DNA of 63,101 nt. Source: a virus. A program made the translations under genes and the position numbers. Each line of letters begins with the position of its first letter. Position 1 is the first letter of the stretch. The notes under the pieces were generated by a model. The model was given only the letters and a program-made list of their open reading frames with translations. It was not told the origin of the DNA and made no database searches. Below are positions 1 to 7,969 of the stretch, piece after piece. The stretch lies in IMG/VR virus record IMGVR_UViG_3300025083_002903, positions 1-63,101 of that record; one strand, given 5' to 3'.

Positions 1-1253
1 AAATTAACGGGAGCATCTGTACCGTCTTCGTTTAAGATAAACATTACTTTGTCTTGTCTTTGCAGGATAGCACTATAAGCACTAGAGCTAGAGGTCATTT
101 TAAGACCAGTTTCTGTAGTACCATTTACCCAAAGTCTAACATTACCGTTAGTAGTAGGTCCACCATAAAAATAATAACCTTCATAGCCTGTTTCGTTATT
201 ATCAGTGTCAATTTTAAAAAGCATTTGGTCATCAGTAGTAGTTATTTCATTAGTAGAAAAACTAATATCACCTGTGTTTGCGGCCGCATCTGCAAAGCTC
301 AAAACCCCAGAGCCATTAGTGGTTAACACTTGTCCGCTTGAACCGTCTGAGGTGGGTAGATCATAAGCGCTGCTAATTGTAACTGTGTTTTCATCAACTT
401 CTAAAGGCGTGTAATGGCTTGAACCACCGCCATATGTCTGTAATCGAATGTAATCGCCGGCACTATTAGATTTAATATTAAATCCGCCATTGCCTACATA
501 TTGAATGTGTCCTTGTATGCCAGTGGCGGTGGCGTTGAAATTGATAATAGGATTACCTGAGTTACCACTACCGTCTCCCAAATTAATAGCTGGATTTCCA
601 GACGCTGGGCCTGTAGTAATATTATCAACATTTAAGATGCTTCCACCAACTTCGATATCGGCAGCTGTTGTGATTTTTCCGTTAACATGAAATCTCTGTA
701 CCCCGGATTGGATAGTCATCAGAGAGTTCATCGAACCAGCTCTATAAAATATAACTTGATTTTTAAAGTTAAAATAGGTATCATTAGTAGAGCCTGCGCC
801 GTTACCTATTCTGAAAACAGTACCATCATGATATATCCATTGATCGTTAAATTTAGCCGTTGCCCCACTATCAAATATTAAATCATCTGTAGATTTATCA
901 AAGGTGATATTGTAAGTATCGCCTGTAAGCACTAAATCACTTGCTACGTCAATAATCCCGTCACCACCATCTATCTTAACGCCGTATGTATCGGTTTGTT
1001 TGTTAACTGAGTTAGTTGCAGAACCGCCATATAAAGCAAGACCACCATTATTTGTAAGATGAACCTGTGGTCTAGTCGTTTGAATCCCACCACCTAAGAT
1101 AGCTAGGTCATTATTCGCAGAGTATACATCATTACCTGTTGTATTTAAATCACCACCAAGTGTTGGTGATGAGTCTAAAGATACGTCGGTACCACCAGCA
1201 GAACCTGTATAGCCGACATATGAACCACCTAAAAACGAACTAAGATTAGCCAT
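1..1253 (-). CDS. Tail fibre-like protein, N-terminal part (runs off left edge)
   Basis: The frame is open from an ATG at 1253-1251 to the left edge without a stop, so about 416 residues of the N-terminal part are visible and the C-terminus lies outside. It starts MANLSSFLGGSYVGYTGSAGG; the GYTGSxG element also occurs in the fibres at 12027-14561 and 30501-34169. Around residue 290 there is a GQVLTTNGSGVLSF element, nearly identical to one in the 153-aa protein at 17245-17706, and it is common in marine phage fibre proteins. The body is rich in Gly, Ser, Thr and Asn with no catalytic motif, signal peptide or membrane segment. A late-promoter-like octamer lies 34 bases upstream. It is probably a receptor-binding fibre or fibre shaft, but the distal tip that would define specificity is missing. 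Confidence 0.75.
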   Translation of the reverse strand, partial: MANLSSFLGGSYVGYTGSAGGTDVSLDSSPTLGGDLNTTGNDVYSANNDLAILGGGIQTTRPQVHLTNNGGLALYGGSATNSVNKQTDTYGVKIDGGDGIIDVASDLVLTGDTYNITFDKSTDDLIFDSGATAKFNDQWIYHDGTVFRIGNGAGSTNDTYFNFKNQVIFYRAGSMNSLMTIQSGVQRFHVNGKITTAADIEVGGSILNVDNITTGPASGNPAINLGDGSGNSGNPIINFNATATGIQGHIQYVGNGGFNIKSNSAGDYIRLQTYGGGSSHYTPLEVDENTVTISSAYDLPTSDGSSGQVLTTNGSGVLSFADAAANTGDISFSTNEITTTDDQMLFKIDTDNNETGYEGYYFYGGPTTNGNVRLWVNGTTETGLKMTSSSSAYSAILQRQDKVMFILNEDGTDAPVN

Positions 1254-1286
1254 TATTCAAAACCTTTGCATTGATATCTTTAATTG

Positions 1287-1294
1287 TATTTATC
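1287..1294 (-). promoter_or_regulatory. T4-type late promoter-like octamer (GATAAATA)
   Basis: The minus strand reads GATAAATA, one base from the T4 late consensus TATAAATA. It sits 34 bases before the ATG at 1253 and just after the end of the gene at 1302-1817. The same placement recurs at other unit boundaries in this window. The sequence match is visible; promoter activity is inferred. Confidence 0.5.
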
Positions 1295-1301
1295 TATTTT
1301 A

Positions 1302-1817
1302 CTATACGGGGAGTGTGGGCCACGTAACATTAAAAGGGAAACCTTCTTGTGATGGTATATCTCGTAGTGCCTGGCGATAGGCAGTCATGTCAGATGACAT
1401 TGTAATATCCGACAAAGCCATCCAGTCAGTTTCCTGCAATAAGCTATCACGTTTAGCTCTTACGTTAGTTTCTGCCGTGGCTTGCTCCATGTTTTGCACT
1501 GTGTGAGCTACTTCCCACTCGTTGCCGTACAATGGTTGTCCTACCTCATCCTCCATAACTTCACCTGTATCTGGATGTAAGCAATCTTCCTCAGTCTTCA
1601 GACGAATGACTTCTCTTGTAGGTGTGCCTATAACAAGAGTTTGAACAAGCGGATCATAGCTTGGTTTTTCTAGTTCAGTGACCTCAAAGACTGCATACCT
1701 ACGCAGGATCGTATTAGGGATCTGGCGAGGAAAAGATGTGTCTGGGTTATCACGGCGAAATTGTCTAATCGTGTATGGAAATTGATCGACATTACCGTTT
1801 GTAAGTTTTACGTGCAT
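1302..1817 (-). CDS. Phage tail assembly chaperone-like protein (APC-type C-terminus)
   Basis: This 171-aa protein has a C-terminal half with the layout of the phage tail assembly chaperone family (Phage_tail_APC type). A basic helix, RAKRDSLLQETDWMALSD, is followed by YRQALRDIPSQEGFPFNVTWP. The RxxRDxLLxxTDW and YRQALRDIP motifs are the family hallmark and lie at about residues 119-165. The N-terminal half (about 1-110) is not recognised. Such proteins usually sit beside fibre genes and are thought to assist fibre folding or attachment. Here it follows a 191-aa lectin-like gene in the last part of a fibre unit, which fits. An alternative is that it is itself a minor virion component. The start is the only sensible ATG, preceded by an AGGAG-like site. 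Confidence 0.75.
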   Translation of the reverse strand: MHVKLTNGNVDQFPYTIRQFRRDNPDTSFPRQIPNTILRRYAVFEVTELEKPSYDPLVQTLVIGTPTREVIRLKTEEDCLHPDTGEVMEDEVGQPLYGNEWEVAHTVQNMEQATAETNVRAKRDSLLQETDWMALSDITMSSDMTAYRQALRDIPSQEGFPFNVTWPTLPV

Positions 1818-1832
1818 GGTTTCTCCTATGTT

Positions 1833-2408
1833 TTATAACTCAGTAATAATTATATTATCAAAATTACCCCCGCCAACTATACTTGCGTCTCCATGAATCG
1901 CAAAAAATGTATTAGTTGAGCTAACACTTTTGTTTGTTTCTATGGTTGTGCCGTTAATTGACCATGAAGCTTTTGCTTGTGAGTCGATTGTAATTACTAC
2001 CGAATGCCAAGTGGCTAAACTGTAATGATTTGCAGTTGCCGTAGGGTTTCCCCAACTTGTCCAACTATTAAATTGCCCTATCCCGCTATTAAAATTTGTT
2101 CTACCCTCTATTCTCAAATAGCTTCCTGACCCAGATGAGTTTACAGCAAAGGGAAAATTACAAAGATGCGCTCCAGAGTTTATGATATACACATCAAAGG
2201 AAATTATTTTTGATACAAAAGATGTACCAAGATCATAGTAAGCATAATTACCCCCAGTAGCCTTAAGACTGGGACTAGGATTGCCTACCGTACTGTCTAC
2301 TGTGGCACCACTAACCGTCCAGTTGCTTAAGGAACTTCCATCGCTTTGGAAAAGAGATGTATCGCTTCCATCCGCACCCATTTGGAATATTTTTGAAATA
2401 CTTGACAT
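1833..2408 (-). CDS. LamG/concanavalin-like structural protein (putative adhesin)
   Basis: This 191-aa protein is rich in Ser, Asn and Gly and has no catalytic motif. Its pattern suits a concanavalin-type beta sandwich: alternating hydrophobic strands such as IISFDVYI, then WHSVVITIDSQAKASWSING at about residues 134-153, which resembles the W..V.I.I.....W.ING strand pair of LamG domains. It ends with a final strand, FDNIIITEL. The N-terminus (MSSISKIFQMGADGSD) is short and could serve as an attachment tag. It lies one base from the 945-aa adhesin upstream and 15 bases from the chaperone-like gene downstream, in the same predicted unit. A sugar-binding role on the fibre tip is inferred from fold and context; no specific family is claimed. 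Confidence 0.55.
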   Translation of the reverse strand: MSSISKIFQMGADGSDTSLFQSDGSSLSNWTVSGATVDSTVGNPSPSLKATGGNYAYYDLGTSFVSKIISFDVYIINSGAHLCNFPFAVNSSGSGSYLRIEGRTNFNSGIGQFNSWTSWGNPTATANHYSLATWHSVVITIDSQAKASWSINGTTIETNKSVSSTNTFFAIHGDASIVGGGNFDNIIITEL

Positions 2409-2409
2409 A

Positions 2410-5247
2410 TTAGTTCTCCGACTCGTTTCCGGATGATGCAGCTAAACTAGTGTTTGTAGATGGAAATGAACGACCGTCACCGTAAATAATACGAACTGCG
2501 CCATCACCACCTTCTTTAGCACAATTCCCCCTATTACCTGACCCGCCACCGCCGCCGTAGTTCCCATCTGCCGTTGCCGAACCTGTACTACAACCAGAAT
2601 CTCCACCATCTCCAGTAGCACCACCTGAACCACCAGTACCACCTGTCGAGTTTCCGCCAGAGCTATAAATGCCTCCTGTGCCAGTTACACCTTCTCCAAA
2701 TATTCCTACACCGCCTCCGCCTGATCCAATAAAGTTAGTAGGGTAAGCACCTTCACCACCAGCACCTCCGCCACCACCGCCTCCACCTGCTCCACCACTG
2801 CCGTTTTGTGTAGTACCTCCACCAGCTCCACCGTTTCCACTATAGCCGGCAGCACCACCGCCACCTGATGCTCCTGAGTTTCCACCGTTGCCACCGTTAG
2901 CACCGCCATCGCCTACATATGTTCCACCAACACCATCTCCTGCAAGTTGAACTCCGTCTAACGCATACCCGCCGCCGCCGGCACCACCACCACCTTTTAC
3001 AGTTGTAGCATCTACGAAATACGAATCGCCTCCGTAAGAATTGGGGTAAGCCGAATGCTCTCCTTTGACTCCAACAACAACGGTATATGATTGCCCCGGT
3101 GTGACACTATAGTCGTTAATGTATCCTAGTCCAGCACCACCTCCGGCTGTGTCACCATAACCGCCACCGCCGCCCCCAACGCAAACTACGCTAACTTTAG
3201 TAACTCCTGTAGGGCATGTCCAACTATGAGTTCCAGCCGTAGTGTATCGATGACCGCCTGGTGGTATAGGTGCGGGTTCAACATAATCTTTAATATCTGA
3301 TGCTATATTAGAACCTTGATAAGTTGTACCACCATCGTCTGTGTAGAATGAAAGTATATCTTTTTGACCGATCTCTGGACTACTTGGCGCTACGCCTCCA
3401 GAAAACTTCGCTGATGACGGGTATGTGATTGTAGCTGCTGTTGCAGTACCTGATATAGAGTATTGGAAAATAGCATCATTGGATCTACCTGCTACATACA
3501 TTTTTGTACCGTCAGGTTTTAAATAAAGTCCAAAGGGAAGTGGATCTTGACTCTGTACGCTAAAACTCACACTGTCGTAGGATGCTGTAGAAAGATCGTA
3601 AGCGGTACTTAAACTATACTGGTAAACACTGTCAGTATTACTTCCAATAATATACATCTTTGTGCCATCAGATTTTATGGATATTCCATGCGGAAATACA
3701 TCTTGCGAACTAACACTAAAAGTAGAGCTATGAGAAGCTGTTGATATATCCCAAGCCGCACTTAAATTATATTGATTAGCAGTAGATAAACCAGCACCAC
3801 AGATATACATCTTAGTCCCATCTGAGCTAAAAAATAAACCCCGACCCGCTGCTTCTTTATTAGAGACATTAAGACTTTGGTTTAAAGAAGAACTCGTAAT
3901 ATCCCACGCAGTGGACATGTTATATTCATAAACTTTATCTTCGCCACGATCTATTGAATACCATTTAAGACCATCGGCTCTAAAGAATAGTGCCTCAGTA
4001 ATTCCCGGAGGTGAGCCATAATAATATGAAACATTGTTATATGAGGCAGTACTTACGTCAAAGGCAGTGGACAAGTCGTACTCAAATACACTGTCAGCAT
4101 TTCCACCTGTCATATACATTTTTGTACCATCAGGCTTAAAAAATAAAGCACTGGCTAGAGTTTCTTGACCACTGATATCAAAGCTCTTGCTATCATAGCT
4201 TGCATTAGCCAAGTCATAAGTCTCAGCCACATTCGCCCCAGTAATTTCTAAAGCAAAGCCAGCCACAGAGCCAGATGCTGGTGCGTTACCAAATGTAAAC
4301 GTTGTGTTAGATGTAGGAGTGTACTTGAAGTAATTACCAGTAGAAAGGTCTATGTTCTCAACATACGAGCCTGTAGAGTATTGATAGATGGTGTCATCAT
4401 TGGTTCCCATTAGATATAATTTTGTACCGTCATCTTTAAATCTAAAACCATAACCATCGGTTGTTTGACCTGACCACGAAAGTTCAGCAGTATCTTTGGT
4501 AGATGTTGAAATATCATAAGGTGTAGACATAGAAAACTGAATGATTTTATCTGACTGCCTTGCGGAAATCCACCATTTTGTGCCATCAGAATTAACGTTA
4601 ATACCAGCATGAACACCATCATATGACAAAACGTTAAAATTTGTACTGTCAAGACTTGCTGTAGATAAATCCCAAGCAGTTCCAAGTGTCCAACTATATA
4701 TTCTATCCGTGTTAAAGCAACCAACATACAATTTTGTTCCATCCTGAGCGCCGCCAGATGGTATGGAAAATTGGCCTCCAAGAAAACCAGAGGCGGCAGT
4801 AGTCAAATCTAAACTTACATTACTATAAGAACCCGTCGAAATATCATAAGGTGTAGTCAAAGAATATTCAAAAATTGCATCTGCATCAGACCCTTGCACA
4901 TACATCTTTGTTCCATCATTATTAAATAGAATACCTCTAGGGGAGGTCATCTGAGATGATAAACTTAAAGATTTACTTGCATAGCTTGCGGTACTTATAT
5001 CCCATGCAACTGAACAGTTGTATTGATATGCAGTATCATTAGTCTGCCCAACAATAACAAAAGACGTTCCATCTGGCTTAAAATCTAAATCAAAAGGAAC
5101 TGTTTCTTGAGTGGCTACTGAAAAACTTTTACTATCATAACTCGCATTAGCAATATCATAGCCAGCCTGTGCTTGAGCTACTGTACCTATACTCATCGTT
5201 GAATTAGATTCAAATGCTCCAGAACTATAATCTATTTCTATGCTCAT
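2410..5247 (-). CDS. Large adhesin: two five-repeat propellers plus glycine-rich tip
   Basis: This 945-aa protein has a clear modular order. A short tag (MSIEIDYSSG) is followed by five repeats of about 50 residues (about 30-293), each with an [N/K/P]DGTK core and an xYxLSTAWDxSTASYxS linker. A beta domain (about 297-343) carries TPTSNTTFTFGNAPASG. Five more repeats follow (about 344-600), then a cap (about 605-650, DGGTTYQG) and a glycine-rich region (about 664-945) that begins TAGTHSWTCPTGVTKVSVVC. The repeats look like propeller blades. The glycine-rich end resembles gp38-type phage adhesins. The ATG overlaps the previous stop (ATGA) and has a perfect AGGAGG at 5257-5262, inside the upstream gene's last codons. 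It is probably a receptor-binding protein. Its two repeat sets suggest fusion of two copies of the neighbouring ~400-aa paralogues. Confidence 0.75.
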   Translation of the reverse strand: MSIEIDYSSGAFESNSTMSIGTVAQAQAGYDIANASYDSKSFSVATQETVPFDLDFKPDGTSFVIVGQTNDTAYQYNCSVAWDISTASYASKSLSLSSQMTSPRGILFNNDGTKMYVQGSDADAIFEYSLTTPYDISTGSYSNVSLDLTTAASGFLGGQFSIPSGGAQDGTKLYVGCFNTDRIYSWTLGTAWDLSTASLDSTNFNVLSYDGVHAGINVNSDGTKWWISARQSDKIIQFSMSTPYDISTSTKDTAELSWSGQTTDGYGFRFKDDGTKLYLMGTNDDTIYQYSTGSYVENIDLSTGNYFKYTPTSNTTFTFGNAPASGSVAGFALEITGANVAETYDLANASYDSKSFDISGQETLASALFFKPDGTKMYMTGGNADSVFEYDLSTAFDVSTASYNNVSYYYGSPPGITEALFFRADGLKWYSIDRGEDKVYEYNMSTAWDITSSSLNQSLNVSNKEAAGRGLFFSSDGTKMYICGAGLSTANQYNLSAAWDISTASHSSTFSVSSQDVFPHGISIKSDGTKMYIIGSNTDSVYQYSLSTAYDLSTASYDSVSFSVQSQDPLPFGLYLKPDGTKMYVAGRSNDAIFQYSISGTATAATITYPSSAKFSGGVAPSSPEIGQKDILSFYTDDGGTTYQGSNIASDIKDYVEPAPIPPGGHRYTTAGTHSWTCPTGVTKVSVVCVGGGGGGYGDTAGGGAGLGYINDYSVTPGQSYTVVVGVKGEHSAYPNSYGGDSYFVDATTVKGGGGAGGGGYALDGVQLAGDGVGGTYVGDGGANGGNGGNSGASGGGGAAGYSGNGGAGGGTTQNGSGGAGGGGGGGGAGGEGAYPTNFIGSGGGGVGIFGEGVTGTGGIYSSGGNSTGGTGGSGGATGDGGDSGCSTGSATADGNYGGGGGSGNRGNCAKEGGDGAVRIIYGDGRSFPSTNTSLAASSGNESEN

Positions 5248-6449
5248 GAAAATGTTCCTCCTATTTCATACCCATACCAAGTTGTTCCACCATTGGTCGT
5301 AGAAAAAGATAGCACATCACTATCACCACTAGCTGGGCTTGCAGGCACTTGTCCATCATGCCATTTAACTGAAGAGGGGTAGGTAAATGTTGCGGCGGCT
5401 GCTGATCCTGCTGTTGAGTAAACATTAATATCAAAGCTAGTACTGTTCTTTACTGATACTACTTTAGCGCCATCAGAAGTCCACGATAAACTAGCAGAGC
5501 TAGTCCCACCAGTATATGTATTCATACTGGTATATGAAGATGGATCAAAAGGAGTAGCTAATACAAGATATATTTTTTCATATCCATACACAGAAGATAT
5601 AATTAGCTTAGTTCCATCGGCACTATAATTTGAACCATGAACCCAGTAATTAGATCGAGCAGTATAACCAAAAGCTGTTAAATTATACACTGTTGGAGTT
5701 CCAACACTTGAAAGATCGTAGGGTGTGCTTAGAGGAACTATTCCAAATCTTGTATCAACATTATTACCACCTAAAGTTAGTAAAGTGCCATTGTTTGCAA
5801 AACGAACCGATCTTGAATCGGAAATACCGCCGGTACTGGCAATAGTCGTCCAAGTACTGACATGAGTTTTCGTACTTGATAAATCCCACGCATTAGCTAG
5901 AGAAAATTGACTAAGCCTTAAAGTAGAATCATCACACCTTACAATTACTTGTGTACCATCAGGACTAAATGTAAATCCTCTAAAATCAGTTCCGCTTCCA
6001 CTAACTCCTGTGCCAGTTGTTCCGTTCACAACCAAGCTTCTCACAAGAGTTGCTGTGCTATCTACATCAAAAGGAGTTGCTAGAGAGTAATGCCATATTG
6101 TACCATAATAATCCAAAATAAATAAATCTGTACCGTTATCTCGTATAAAAACATCTTCTTCTAAATTTGACGGTCCAGTATTATCAAACTGGTTTGTACT
6201 TGAAAAGGTTGTTAGATTAGGTACATCCCATCCAGATGTGACATTTGCGCCTGTCAACTTAAGAGTAAATGAATAACCTGTTCCTGATGCTGGTGGGTTA
6301 CTAAACGTAAATGTAGTATTTGCGGTAGGTGTATGACTAAACACATTACCAGAAGTTAAATCAAGCGTTGCGTTCCCAGTGATGGCACCAAGAGTTTCTA
6401 CAAAGGTAGATTCCAAAGTACCATTTGTGTAATCGATCTCAATACTCAT
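5244..6449 (-). CDS. Five-repeat propeller-like adhesin, paralogue 2
   Basis: This 401-aa protein starts with the tag MSIEIDYTNG, shared with both neighbours. A beta domain (about 30-75, TPTANTTFTFSNPPASG) is followed by five divergent repeats, each with an xDG or NNG turn and a linker such as LSTPYDLSS or LATPFDPSS. The last ~45 residues match the caps of its paralogues (PSSVKWHDGQVPASP then TTNGGTTWYG). It lacks the glycine-rich tip of the 945-aa protein. Repeats are more diverged than in the neighbours, with longer loops. It overlaps the next gene by four bases (ATGA) and the previous one by four. This suggests translational coupling and similar stoichiometry. A receptor-binding or fibre-tip role is inferred; no enzyme motif is seen. 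Confidence 0.7.
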   Translation of the reverse strand: MSIEIDYTNGTLESTFVETLGAITGNATLDLTSGNVFSHTPTANTTFTFSNPPASGTGYSFTLKLTGANVTSGWDVPNLTTFSSTNQFDNTGPSNLEEDVFIRDNGTDLFILDYYGTIWHYSLATPFDVDSTATLVRSLVVNGTTGTGVSGSGTDFRGFTFSPDGTQVIVRCDDSTLRLSQFSLANAWDLSSTKTHVSTWTTIASTGGISDSRSVRFANNGTLLTLGGNNVDTRFGIVPLSTPYDLSSVGTPTVYNLTAFGYTARSNYWVHGSNYSADGTKLIISSVYGYEKIYLVLATPFDPSSYTSMNTYTGGTSSASLSWTSDGAKVVSVKNSTSFDINVYSTAGSAAAATFTYPSSVKWHDGQVPASPASGDSDVLSFSTTNGGTTWYGYEIGGTFS

Positions 6450-7594
6450 GATAAATCAGTTCCTGTCTTTTTACCTTGATATGTTAGGCCACCGTCTGAT
6501 GTGAAAAACATAAATGAATCAGTTGTGTTCACAGCAGGTAAATCCGGAACTATACCGCCAACCCAATCTATGTTTGTTGGAAACGTAATTGTTGTAGGAA
6601 CAGGTGTTGAACCTGTAGTATATCCTCGTATATACCCTAGCTGATCAAATATGAACATTTTACTACCATCAGGTTTAAACATAGTACCCCAGTAAACTGA
6701 TCTTTCTGATAATGTAACACTTACATTATAAGATGCTGTTGAAAGATCATAAGCCGAGCTTAACGTCCACATATGAATATCATTATCGTCTGTCCCAGAT
6801 ACAAATAACTTAGTACCATCATTGCTGAGTGTAACAGTTCTTGCATCTGCAAATTGAGATGATATATCAAGATCAGATGCACTAATATAAGATGCTGTTG
6901 ATATATCCCAAGGTGTACTTAACGACCACTCTTCTATTTTATCCGGTCCGTAACCACATATAAACATTTTACTGCCATCAGGTTTAAACTCGAAGTCCAT
7001 AGGAGTTGAAGAATTAACTGCCTTTTCAGTAGGAGTTCCTAATGAAGATATATCCCAAGCTGTAGATAAAGAATATTGTCTAGCTTTAGATTGAGAAAAA
7101 TCTATCGTATATAATTCAGTGCCATCAGGTTTAAATCTAATACCTAATTCATAATTTCCTGCTAAAGAAGCAGTCTGAACATAAGTTAATGTAGATAGAT
7201 CCCAAGGCGTACTTAAACTAAACTCACTAATTTCATCTTGATCGGTTTCAGTTAGGAAATACTTAGTCCCATCAGGTTTAAAATAAGATCCTCTGATAGT
7301 ACCACCTTGGCCTGCGCTGGTGTGCAACGTACTAACACGCTCTTCATCATTATCATAGCTTGCATTAGCAATGTCATAAGATGAACCTATATTAGCACCA
7401 GTAATATTTACAGTAAAGAGATATACACCATAACTAGGTGGGTTAGTAAAAGTTATAGCGGCATTCTCTTCGCTTGGTGTAAAATTGAATACAGAACCCG
7501 TAGACAAATCTAAGGCACTAGTACTAATAGTGCCAAGCTTATCTACTAGAGGAGTTATTTCAAACCCATTTGTGTAGTCAATTTCAACACTCAT
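6446..7594 (-). CDS. Five-repeat propeller-like adhesin, paralogue 1
   Basis: This 382-aa protein opens with MSVEIDYTNGFE, then a beta domain (about 28-70). Exactly five repeats of about 50 residues follow (about 73-328), with [P/N]DG turns near 107, 156, 205, 258 and 308. The first strand, SSYDIANASYD, equals the linker that ends the other blades, and the fifth repeat lacks its own linker. That is what a closed ring with a 'velcro' strand would look like. The cap (about 331-382) ends with FTSDGGLTYQG and matches the other two paralogues. It is the shortest, simplest member and a likely model of the ancestral unit. It overlaps its downstream neighbour by four bases and follows the 103-aa gene by 11. 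The role is inferred as a fibre-tip lectin or adhesin. Confidence 0.72.
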   Translation of the reverse strand: MSVEIDYTNGFEITPLVDKLGTISTSALDLSTGSVFNFTPSEENAAITFTNPPSYGVYLFTVNITGANIGSSYDIANASYDNDEERVSTLHTSAGQGGTIRGSYFKPDGTKYFLTETDQDEISEFSLSTPWDLSTLTYVQTASLAGNYELGIRFKPDGTELYTIDFSQSKARQYSLSTAWDISSLGTPTEKAVNSSTPMDFEFKPDGSKMFICGYGPDKIEEWSLSTPWDISTASYISASDLDISSQFADARTVTLSNDGTKLFVSGTDDNDIHMWTLSSAYDLSTASYNVSVTLSERSVYWGTMFKPDGSKMFIFDQLGYIRGYTTGSTPVPTTITFPTNIDWVGGIVPDLPAVNTTDSFMFFTSDGGLTYQGKKTGTDLS

Positions 7595-7605
7595 TGCTCT
7601 ACGCC

Positions 7606-7917
7606 TTAAACTGCAGTAGACCCGTCCATATCAGGTTGAGCCATAACCCACGTATAGCACTTAGATAAAAAATCTTCACCTTCTAGTGCTTCGATATCTG
7701 TTAAATTAGCACTATATCTTTTAAAGTCAACTTCCCTAGTTTCATCTGTAGGTGTTGATGTAGCATAAGCTGATAAGTCAATCCCTACTTCAAATTTGTT
7801 TTCACTATGATCTGAACGTTGACGATTAATAGATACTGATGCCACTCTATAGTATGCGCCATTAAACGCAATACCAAATTGAGATGCGCCTTCTTCGATG
7901 TTATGTTGTATAGCCAT
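7606..7917 (-). CDS. Small virion-associated protein of unknown function
   Basis: I do not recognise a family for this 103-aa protein. It starts MAIQHNIEEGASQFG and is acidic, with likely beta content in the first half (AYYRVASVSINRQ) and a helical C-terminus (TDIEALEGEDFLSKCYTWVM). It is the first gene of a predicted late unit: an exact TATAAATA lies 45 bases upstream at 7962-7969, and TTTCTCC beside the start codon reads as GGAGAAA on the coding strand. It precedes the three propeller-like adhesins. Position and timing suggest a small structural, adaptor or fibre-assembly protein, but nothing in the sequence proves it. No cysteine motif, signal peptide or membrane segment is present. Confidence 0.6.
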   Translation of the reverse strand: MAIQHNIEEGASQFGIAFNGAYYRVASVSINRQRSDHSENKFEVGIDLSAYATSTPTDETREVDFKRYSANLTDIEALEGEDFLSKCYTWVMAQPDMDGSTAV

Positions 7918-7961
7918 TGATTTCTCCTTTAGGCGTAAGTAATTTCAGTTGTTCTTGAGTA

Positions 7962-7969
7962 TATTTATA
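7962..7969 (-). promoter_or_regulatory. T4-type late promoter octamer (exact TATAAATA)
   Basis: An exact minus-strand TATAAATA directly follows the TAA stop of the gene at 7970-10096, giving TAATATAAATA. It lies 45 bases before the ATG at 7917 and would drive the 103-aa gene, the three propeller paralogues, the LamG-like gene and the chaperone-like gene. Confidence 0.75.

Noticed and set aside
2442-2909. Two further minus-strand reading frames over the glycine-rich end of the 945-aa adhesin
   Set aside because: They are Val/Leu-rich shadows of the GGX codons in another frame, lie wholly inside a clear gene, and have no ribosome site.
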